This document shows, piece after piece, positions 1 to 5,242 of a DNA stretch of 9,717 nucleotides; within the stretch, counting starts at the first letter, position 1; each line of letters opens with the position of its first letter. A program made the translations under genes and the position numbers. The notes beneath the pieces are model-generated. The model saw nothing but the letters and a program-made list of their open reading frames with translations, was not told the DNA's origin and did not search any database. Source of the stretch: JAAYCO01 sp964632015 (lineage in GTDB: Bacteria; Planctomycetota; Phycisphaerae; SM23-33); the NCBI GenBank assembly GCA_964632015.1, contig CAZWAT010000105.1, positions 1-9,717 of the forward strand, in the 5' to 3' direction.

Positions 1-795
1 CGCGGTGGCGTAGAGCTTGCGTTGAATCCTGCCGCTGCGCCTGGCAAGATATCCGGCTTCCATCGCCAGCTTCATTGCTTTCGCCATGCGGACGGGGTCT
101 TTCGCCCCGGCGATGCCCGTATTGAGAAGCACCCCGTCGGCCCCGAGTTCCATCGCGATTGTTACGTCGCTGGCCGTGCCCACGCCCGCGTCAACTATGA
201 CCGGATAATCGGGGTCGTTGTCCTTGAGTTGTTCGAGGATGATCTTGATGTTGCATGGATTCAAAACACCCTGTCCGCTACCGATGGGGCTTCCGGCAGG
301 CATGACGCTGTCGGCCCCGGCGTCTTTGAGTCGCACCGCCATTATCGGGTCGTCACTGGTGTAGCACAGCACCTTGAACCCCTCGGCCTTGAGCACCTTC
401 AGCGCTTCGAGCGTGCCTACCGGATCGGGCAGAAGCGTCTTTCGATCGCCTAGCACCTCTAGCTTGACCCATGACGCACCGGGATTATCAAGGCCTTCCA
501 GCAGTTCTCTGCCAAGCCTTGCGGTGCGGATGGCATCGTCGGCACAGAAGCACCCAGCGGTGTTGGGTAGAAGCGTGTAACGCGACGTGTCGATGAAGTC
601 CAGGATGTTCCTGCCGGATTTGTCCAGCAATCTCTCTCTGCGCACTGCCACCGTCACAACTTCACAACCGCTGGCGTGGAGGGCGTCCTTCATCAACTCG
701 TAAGTTTCGTACTTGCCGGTGCCAACGAACAGCCTGCTTTTGAAGCTGAAACCACCGATATTAAGCATATTGTCCATCTTGTTGTTTTCTTCCAT
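1..795 (-). CDS. thiG: Thiazole synthase ThiG (3' end cut by window edge)
   Basis: ThiG condenses 1-deoxy-D-xylulose 5-phosphate, dehydroglycine (or glycine imine) and the sulfur carried as thiocarboxylate on ThiS into the thiazole phosphate moiety of thiamine, in the cytoplasm. I translated 265 codons with no stop. Visible marks are the N-terminal GTGKYE stretch (residues 25-30), LLPNTAG (75-81), WVKLEV (109-114) whose Lys111 matches the family's Schiff-base lysine, LLPDPVGTLEA (121-131), the phosphate-binding SPIGSGQG (169-176), DAGVGTASD (202-210) and ELGADGVLLNTGIAG (216-230). ThiG proteins are usually about 255-270 residues, and the last visible residues (KLYATA) match the usual near-terminal segment, so only a few C-terminal residues should be missing. 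The ATG at 795 lies 2 bases after the thiS stop, which suggests translational coupling. ATGs at 777 and 768 are alternatives, the last giving the start MLNIGG typical of shorter homologues. Identification is secure; the exact start is not. Confidence 0.96.
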   Translation of the reverse strand, partial: MEENNKMDNMLNIGGFSFKSRLFVGTGKYETYELMKDALHASGCEVVTVAVRRERLLDKSGRNILDFIDTSRYTLLPNTAGCFCADDAIRTARLGRELLEGLDNPGASWVKLEVLGDRKTLLPDPVGTLEALKVLKAEGFKVLCYTSDDPIMAVRLKDAGADSVMPAGSPIGSGQGVLNPCNIKIILEQLKDNDPDYPVIVDAGVGTASDVTIAMELGADGVLLNTGIAGAKDPVRMAKAMKLAMEAGYLARRSGRIQRKLYATA

Positions 796-797
796 AA

Positions 798-998
798 TCA
801 GCCGCCACCTACAAGGGTGACAATCTCCAATACGTCGCCGTCGTGCAGCACCGTCTGCTGAAAATCGCCCCTTTTCACCAGCCGACGGTTCAGTTCAACC
901 GCCAGGCGCCGGGGGTCCAGCGAAAGGCTCCTCAACAGCTCCGAGAGATTCATCCCGTCCGGTTGTTGCTGATCTTGTCCGTTGATCTTCAGTTGCAT
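798..998 (-). CDS. thiS: Sulfur carrier protein ThiS
   Basis: A small ubiquitin-like protein of 66 residues, the normal ThiS length. In the known pathway its C-terminal Gly-Gly is adenylated by ThiF, converted to a thiocarboxylate, and used by ThiG as sulfur donor for the thiazole ring of thiamine. The sequence shows the expected pattern: a short beta-strand start (MQLKING), a Leu-rich helix (NLSELLRSLSL), an AVELNRRLV strand, then DGDVLEIVTLVGGG with the diagnostic terminal glycines. I chose the ATG at 998 because it gives the family-typical N-terminus. A TTG at 1019 would add seven residues but falls where the predicted promoter would start transcription. The ribosome binding site is poor. 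It lies directly upstream of thiG with a 2-base gap, so the two are surely co-transcribed and their products are direct partners. ThiF, ThiH/ThiO and ThiE are not in the window. Confidence 0.95.
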   Translation of the reverse strand: MQLKINGQDQQQPDGMNLSELLRSLSLDPRRLAVELNRRLVKRGDFQQTVLHDGDVLEIVTLVGGG

Positions 999-1088
999 AT
1001 TCACACCATCATCGAGCAAAACAGCATTATAACGCTCAAAGGCCCGGCCAGTCGAGAGTTTAGAGCGTGTGGGCGCTGCAAAACAGCT
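999..1088. other. Intergenic region between kinase gene and thiS; no riboswitch or terminator seen
   Basis: This 90-base gap separates two minus-strand genes. Apart from the putative thiSG promoter I see no hairpin followed by a T run, so there is no obvious terminator for the kinase gene and read-through into thiSG is possible. I looked for the conserved pieces of a TPP riboswitch (CUGAGA and its partner motif), common upstream of thiamine genes, and did not find them. The predicted leader is also too short to hold one. Confidence 0.5.
1026..1055 (-). promoter_or_regulatory. Putative sigma-70-type promoter of thiSG
   Basis: On the minus strand a perfect TATAAT (1031-1026) is preceded, after an 18-base spacer, by TCGACT (1055-1050), which matches 4 of 6 bases of the TTGACA -35 consensus. 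Transcription would begin near 1019, giving a leader of about 20 bases before the thiS ATG. This would let thiSG be transcribed independently of the kinase gene lying upstream. It is a pattern match only; the -35 element is weak. Confidence 0.4.
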
Positions 1089-2177
1089 TCAGGCGACAAG
1101 ATCGCTGACCACAGGAACAAAGATGGTAAATGTGGAGCCCTGATCGGGGGAAGTGTCCACCTTGACCCAGCCTCCGTGGGCTCGAACCAGGGTCTGCACA
1201 ACGCTCAGACCCAGCCCCGCGCCTCCCTCAACTGTTCTGGTGGTGAAGAACGGCTCGAATATGTGGTTGACTATGTTTGGTGGAATTCCACCGCCGGTAT
1301 CGCTGACGACCAGGACGGCGTATTCGTTCTTCTCGTCGTGCACAGATCTTGTTCTGACCGTCAACCTTCCCCCATGGGGCATTGCGTTACGGGCATTGAG
1401 ACATAGGTTCATGAAGATCCGGTGAAGCTCGCTCGATTTCAGTGCCACCGGCAAAGGCTTTTCGCAGAAGAAGTACTCCACCTGGATTTCCGCCGGTAGG
1501 ACTCGCTCGACCACGCCCACCTGCTGACGTATTTCACGTGAAAGATCGATGGTGGGTTCCTCGTCGGTGTGGTCGGGTTGAACCGTCATCCATTCGGCCA
1601 CCAGTTGCAGGCCCCTGGTCGCTGCCTCCTTCATCTGAGCAAGGTTGCGGCGAAACCTGTCACTAACAGATGCGTCCTGTTCGAGCACATTGCCAAGCCC
1701 GATAATGACCGTCAGCACGTTGTTGAAGTCATGTGCGAGACTTATCGCGGCCTGTGCGCGCGCCTCGCTGGCCCGCAGGCGGGCAATATGATCAAGCAAT
1801 TTGAACTGACGCACCCGGTAACGATAAAACGCCACACCAAGAAGAACATACAGCAGAACAGGCAGCACTATCTCAAGAACCACATCAAGTGTACCGACAG
1901 GCCTAACCTGCTTGTAAACGCCAATAAGCTCAACACTTATACGAAGGATACTGGCGATGGCCCCGGCGATTATCATGCCTCTGGGCGCAAGTATGAAATA
2001 CGACCACAACAACGGCACAAAGAGCAATACTCTTGCCGGCCCGGGGGGAAGCGTGAACAACTCGAAGAGAATCGACCCCACAACCACCAGTGCAAACACC
2101 ACAACATATGCCAGCCTTGGTCCGGCGCTGTCAAACTTCATAAGCTTTTTGGCGGATGCTTCCTCTGGCGAAATCAC
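1089..2177 (-). CDS. Membrane-bound sensor histidine kinase, orphan, target unknown
   Basis: A two-component sensor kinase of 362 residues. Four hydrophobic stretches at about 22-42, 47-63, 67-82 and 97-117 look like transmembrane helices with very short connections, so there is no sizeable periplasmic sensor domain. A charged linker (about 119-142) leads to a dimerisation/phosphoacceptor domain with the H-box SLAHDFNNVLTVI, phosphoacceptor His149. The ATP-binding domain has an N-box (NLCLNARNA, 257-265), G1 box (DTGGGIP, 293-299), F box (FEPFFTT, 307-313) and G2 box (GGAGLGL, 318-324), all intact, so the kinase should be active. The HDFNN form of the H-box is common in hybrid kinases, yet no receiver domain is fused and no response regulator gene is nearby. 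The start is uncertain: the GTG at 2177 is the longest reading (an in-frame TAA lies two codons upstream), while the ATG at 2141 would give 350 residues. Neither has a good ribosome binding site. The N-terminal membrane region is not assigned to any named sensor family. Confidence 0.9.
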   Translation of the reverse strand: MISPEEASAKKLMKFDSAGPRLAYVVVFALVVVGSILFELFTLPPGPARVLLFVPLLWSYFILAPRGMIIAGAIASILRISVELIGVYKQVRPVGTLDVVLEIVLPVLLYVLLGVAFYRYRVRQFKLLDHIARLRASEARAQAAISLAHDFNNVLTVIIGLGNVLEQDASVSDRFRRNLAQMKEAATRGLQLVAEWMTVQPDHTDEEPTIDLSREIRQQVGVVERVLPAEIQVEYFFCEKPLPVALKSSELHRIFMNLCLNARNAMPHGGRLTVRTRSVHDEKNEYAVLVVSDTGGGIPPNIVNHIFEPFFTTRTVEGGAGLGLSVVQTLVRAHGGWVKVDTSPDQGSTFTIFVPVVSDLVA

Positions 2178-2266
2178 TGTTTAAGCCTGCACTTGTTTTC
2201 AAATTGGACATGCCCGTCTTGAGATTGTATGCCGCCCATCTGACTTTGAGATATATCTTCGGGGAC

Positions 2267-2295
2267 TTGTGAAATCGTTCCGCCATCGGTATACA
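2267..2295 (+). promoter_or_regulatory. Putative sigma-70-type promoter of pgi
   Basis: TTGTGA (2267-2272) and TATACA (2290-2295) are separated by an ideal 17 bases, and each matches 4 of 6 consensus positions. The start of transcription would be near 2302, leaving a leader of about 33 bases before the pgi ATG. Position and spacing are good, but this is pattern recognition only. Confidence 0.4.
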
Positions 2296-2310
2296 TTATG
2301 CGTAACCGAT
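2285..2310. promoter_or_regulatory. Inverted repeat over the pgi -10 and start region, possible operator
   Basis: ATCGGT (2285-2290) is the exact reverse complement of ACCGAT (2305-2310), with a 14-base spacer. The repeat brackets the proposed -10 box and start site of pgi, a classic position for a repressor operator. A 6-base arm can occur by chance, no specific regulator is recognised, and the putative start inside it argues against an mRNA hairpin. Confidence 0.25.
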
Positions 2311-2320
2311 AACAGCATTT

Positions 2321-2328
2321 GGAAAGGG
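2321..2328 (+). promoter_or_regulatory. Ribosome binding site of pgi
   Basis: GGAAAGGG is a purine-rich Shine-Dalgarno-like stretch ending 6 bases before the ATG at 2335. It supports that ATG as the start. Confidence 0.7.
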
Positions 2329-2334
2329 TAATAG

Positions 2335-3735
2335 ATGCTCGAAATATTCTGGAAGAACGCAACTTCCGGTGTGGTTGGCGAAGAACATGGGCTTACTCCC
2401 AGCGACCTGGCCAATGCCGAACATGACGTCAAAAAGGCTTACGAACAGGTCATCTCGCAGGTGAATTCGGGTCAACTTGGTTACGCCAAGCTGCCGCATA
2501 ATAATGGATACCTCACACAGGTGCTCGACATGGTGGATCGCTACCGCGACACCACTACCGACATGTTGGTGCTTGGCATAGGTGGAAGCGCGTTGGGAAA
2601 CATCGCCATTCAGGCGGCCCTCAACCCGGTGACGTATAACATGCTTTCCGATCGCGTCAGGCCAGGCCCGCGAATGTTCGTGCTCGACAACATCGACCCG
2701 TGCCTCGTGGGCGACACGTTGGACATGATCAAACGCAGGCTCAAGACGACGCTCGTGAATGTGATTTCGAAAAGCGGCGAGACCGCCGAAACCGCAAGCC
2801 AGTTCATGATCGCCAGGGCACTGCTTCGCGACAAGCTGGGCGAAGACTATGCCTCGCGGATCGTCGCCACCACCGACATGGACCGCGGGACGCTTAACGG
2901 AATTGCCCGCACAGAAGGGTACTCGATGCTTCCTGTCCCGCCAGATGTCGGTGGTCGTTTCAGCGTGCTTTCCCCTGTTGGTTTGTTCTCGGCAGCAATG
3001 TGCGGGGTGGACATCAAACAAATGCTCGCTGGTGCAGCCGCCATGCAGCAGAGGCTCGCCAACGCCAACTTTGTCGATAATCCGGCGATGATTCTGGCGG
3101 CAATAAAGTATGTGGCGTACAAAGCCAAGGGCAAGAGCATGCATGTGATGATGCCCTATTCGAATCGACTTTACATGCTCGCCGACTGGTATCGTCAGCT
3201 CTGGGCGGAATCGCTTGGCAAACAGGTCGATTGCGAAGGAAACGAAGTGTTCGTCGGCCCCACCCCCATCAAGGCGCTGGGCACGACCGACCAGCACAGC
3301 CAGGTGCAGTTGTACCGCGAAGGACCAAACGACAAACTCACCGTCTTTCTGGAGGTAAAAAAGCATCCCCGCGACGTGCGAATACCTGTTGCGTTTGCGG
3401 ATAATCCAGGACTGGGGTATCTCGCCAAGGCCAGGTTGAGCAAGCTGCTTGCGGCAGAGAAAACCGCTACGGAATACGCGATGGCCTTCTCGAAGCGTCC
3501 CACCGTGACCATCCGCTTCGACGAGATCACCCCCACAAGCATAGGCGAATTCTTCTATCTCTACGAGTTCACCACAAGCCTGATGGGCGCGCTTCTCAAC
3601 GTGAACACCTACGATCAGCCCGCGGTGGAGCTTGGCAAGAAGGCGACGTTCGCACTGATGGGAAGGGACGGATACGAAGACCTCGCTAAGGATATCAAGC
3701 CCTTCACACGGGTTAACAGAAGATACCTCGTGTAG
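2335..3735 (+). CDS. pgi: Glucose-6-phosphate isomerase
   Basis: Interconverts glucose 6-phosphate and fructose 6-phosphate in glycolysis and gluconeogenesis, in the cytoplasm. At 466 residues it belongs to the short bacterial form (about 450 residues in bacilli) rather than the roughly 550-residue E. coli/animal form. Visible motifs are GIGGSALGN (81-89), the sugar-phosphate loop SKSGETAET (145-153), GGRFSVLSPVG (206-216), WAESLGK (290-296), TDQHSQVQLY (318-327), YDQPAVELGKKA (426-437) and a C-terminal lysine/arginine-rich tail. By comparison with the rabbit enzyme the catalytic set would be Glu292, His321 and Lys435, and phosphate would be held by Ser145, Lys146, Ser147 and Thr150; all are present. 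The start at ATG 2335 is backed by a Shine-Dalgarno stretch. It is a single-gene unit, divergent from the kinase gene, convergent with gltD and closed by a strong terminator. Confidence 0.97.
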   Translation: MLEIFWKNATSGVVGEEHGLTPSDLANAEHDVKKAYEQVISQVNSGQLGYAKLPHNNGYLTQVLDMVDRYRDTTTDMLVLGIGGSALGNIAIQAALNPVTYNMLSDRVRPGPRMFVLDNIDPCLVGDTLDMIKRRLKTTLVNVISKSGETAETASQFMIARALLRDKLGEDYASRIVATTDMDRGTLNGIARTEGYSMLPVPPDVGGRFSVLSPVGLFSAAMCGVDIKQMLAGAAAMQQRLANANFVDNPAMILAAIKYVAYKAKGKSMHVMMPYSNRLYMLADWYRQLWAESLGKQVDCEGNEVFVGPTPIKALGTTDQHSQVQLYREGPNDKLTVFLEVKKHPRDVRIPVAFADNPGLGYLAKARLSKLLAAEKTATEYAMAFSKRPTVTIRFDEITPTSIGEFFYLYEFTTSLMGALLNVNTYDQPAVELGKKATFALMGRDGYEDLAKDIKPFTRVNRRYLV

Positions 3736-3762
3736 GGTCTGAAGTCCCACGATTTAAACACT

Positions 3763-3803
3763 CGGCCGCGCCGGCCTCCCCTTCGCCGGCGCGGCCGTTT
3801 TTT
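3763..3803 (+). terminator. Rho-independent terminator of pgi
   Basis: A perfect 13-base-pair, all G/C stem (arms 3763-3775 and 3785-3797) with a 9-base loop is followed by six T residues (3798-3803). It begins 27 bases after the pgi stop and its T run touches the gltD stop codon. On the minus strand the same hairpin is followed only by a broken T stretch (TGTTTAAA), so it may end gltBD transcription too, but less efficiently. Confidence 0.92.
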
Positions 3804-5204
3804 CTACTCAAGCCACCTGTTCACGTGGGCGGCAACCTCTATTCCCGAAGCGATCGCGTGCACCACCAGCGACGCGCCCCGGGTAGCATCGCCCGCGGCG
3901 AAAACTCCGTCCACAGAAGTCATGTGATCCAGGCCGGTTCGCACATTGCCTCGATCATCCAATGCAACACCCATGCTGGTGACCAGCCCGGCGTGTACCG
4001 GATGAACAAAGCCCATCGCAATCAACACCAGGTCAACGTTCATGGTGAACTCGCTGCCCGGTATTTCTCGCATTTGCGATGGTGACCACTCGACCTTCAC
4101 GCCGGTCAAGCGCTCCACCCGGACATTCGAGCCCGCAAGCTGCTTCGTCATTATACCCCAGTGCCTGACGCATCCCTCTTCGTGCGAAGTGCTGGTGCGC
4201 AGGATTTTCGAATACATCGGCCAGGGCGTCTGTGGATTCGTCACTGGCGGGGGGGGCATGATTTCGAATTGGTGTATCTCCCTCGCGCCCTGCCTTCTGG
4301 CGGTACCCACGCAATCGCTGCCGGTATCTCCCCCGCCTATAACCGCAACCGTCAGGTCTTTAGCCATAGGCCTGGCAGGCGACGGTTCCAGGCCCGAGAC
4401 AATCCTGTTCGACATCGACAGATAGTCCATCGCGAAGAGCACGTTGTCCAGGCCCCTTCCGGGCACGGCGAGGTCTCTTGGTTCACCAGACCCTATTGCC
4501 AGCACAATCGCGTCGAAATTCAACTTAAGATACTTTGGCGAAATGTCTTCACCAACCACCACGGATGTCTGAAATTCCACGCCCTCCGCTGACATCTGCC
4601 CCAGCCGCCTGTCGATGATTCCCTTGTCGAGCTTGAAATCGGGAATACCGAACCGCAACAACCCGCCAACACGATCCGCCTTTTCGAAGACGGTGACGCT
4701 ATGTCCCGCGCGGGCAAGTTGCTGGGCAGCCGACAGACCCGCGGGGCCCGACCCGACAACAGCAACCTTTCGTCCGGTGCGTCTTCGGGGCGGGAGGGGA
4801 ACAATCCACCCCTCGCGCCAGCCTCGCTCGACTATCTGGTATTCGATGTGCCTGATAAGCGTCGGACTGTCATTGATGCTCAACGTGCAGGCCGACTCGC
4901 ATAAGGCGGGGCAAATACGCCCGGTGAACTCGGGAAAATTGTTGGTCGAGTGCAGATTTTCGCATGCTTCCTTCCACCGCCCTCGATACACAAGATCGTT
5001 CCACTCGGGAATGCGATTGCCCAACGGACAACCCAGCCCGTGACAGAACGGCACGCCGCAATCCATGCACCGCGCCGCCTGGATACGTATCGCCTCTTCA
5101 TCCAGAGGTACGACCACCTCGCGGTAGTCCCTCGTTCGCTCATCGACAGGACGATGACCAACTTCCTGTCGGGAATGCTCCAGAAAACCAGTGGGCTTAC
5201 CCAT
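3804..5204 (-). CDS. gltD: Glutamate synthase (NADPH) small subunit
   Basis: The small subunit of glutamate synthase takes electrons from NAD(P)H through FAD and iron-sulfur clusters and passes them to the large subunit GltB for glutamate formation. The 466 residues match the family length (about 470). N-terminal cysteines bind the 4Fe-4S clusters: Cys46, Cys49, Cys54 and Cys59 (RCMDCGVPFCHGLGCP), and Cys98, Cys102 and Cys106 (CPALCESAC). The FAD-binding Rossmann motif GSGPAGL is at 151-157, followed by EKADRVGGLLRFGIPDFKL. The NADPH-binding motif GGGDTGSDC is at 290-298, and the second FAD motif AAGDATRGASL lies at 436-446. I chose the ATG at 5204 because an ideal AAGGAGG precedes it and MGKPTGF is the typical N-terminus; a 14-residue longer reading from TTG 5246 would overlap the gltB stop and lacks such a site. 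It follows gltB by 38 bases in one operon. Confidence 0.97.
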   Translation of the reverse strand: MGKPTGFLEHSRQEVGHRPVDERTRDYREVVVPLDEEAIRIQAARCMDCGVPFCHGLGCPLGNRIPEWNDLVYRGRWKEACENLHSTNNFPEFTGRICPALCESACTLSINDSPTLIRHIEYQIVERGWREGWIVPLPPRRRTGRKVAVVGSGPAGLSAAQQLARAGHSVTVFEKADRVGGLLRFGIPDFKLDKGIIDRRLGQMSAEGVEFQTSVVVGEDISPKYLKLNFDAIVLAIGSGEPRDLAVPGRGLDNVLFAMDYLSMSNRIVSGLEPSPARPMAKDLTVAVIGGGDTGSDCVGTARRQGAREIHQFEIMPPPPVTNPQTPWPMYSKILRTSTSHEEGCVRHWGIMTKQLAGSNVRVERLTGVKVEWSPSQMREIPGSEFTMNVDLVLIAMGFVHPVHAGLVTSMGVALDDRGNVRTGLDHMTSVDGVFAAGDATRGASLVVHAIASGIEVAAHVNRWLE

Positions 5205-5210
5205 AAAAAA

Positions 5211-5217
5211 CCTCCTT
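5211..5217 (-). promoter_or_regulatory. Ribosome binding site of gltD
   Basis: AAGGAGG on the minus strand, 6 bases before the ATG at 5204, is a near-perfect Shine-Dalgarno sequence. It decides the gltD start and suggests efficient independent initiation within the gltBD message. Confidence 0.9.
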
Positions 5218-5242
5218 GGGTGCACATATGCATTTACGCACT

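Larger units (their letters stand above)
2178..2334. other. Divergent intergenic region between kinase gene and pgi
   Basis: This 157-base stretch must hold the start signals for both the minus-strand kinase gene and plus-strand pgi. It contains the pgi promoter candidate, an inverted repeat and the pgi ribosome binding site, listed separately. For the kinase, a TACAAT-like -10 can be read on the minus strand near 2230, but without a convincing -35. A 7-base direct repeat TTGAGAT occurs at 2219-2225 and 2246-2252; its meaning, if any, is unknown. No small gene is supported. Confidence 0.6.

Noticed and set aside
22..453. A 143-codon plus-strand open frame antisense to thiG.
   Set aside because: It is the codon-aligned complement of thiG; its stop is simply the complement of a CTA leucine codon in thiG.
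1036..1066. Possible terminator hairpin between the kinase gene and thiS (GAGCG with CGCTC, and a GGCC-type repeat).
   Set aside because: The first has a 5-base stem around a long loop, the second leaves too small a loop, and neither is followed by a T run.
1569..2222. A 217-codon plus-strand open frame antisense to the kinase gene.
   Set aside because: The product is low-complexity, rich in His, Asn and Lys, with no domain; the opposite frame has every histidine-kinase box.
2296..3750. A 484-codon open frame on the strand opposite pgi.
   Set aside because: It is codon-aligned with pgi, so it stays open merely because pgi avoids TTA, CTA and TCA codons. Its product is rich in His, Arg and Cys and resembles nothing I recognise, while the sense frame is a clear isomerase.
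5205..5242. Near-palindromic TGCA/CATATG sequence in the gltB-gltD spacer as a possible operator.
   Set aside because: The symmetry is imperfect and very short, and it lies inside an operon where the only clear signal is the gltD ribosome binding site.
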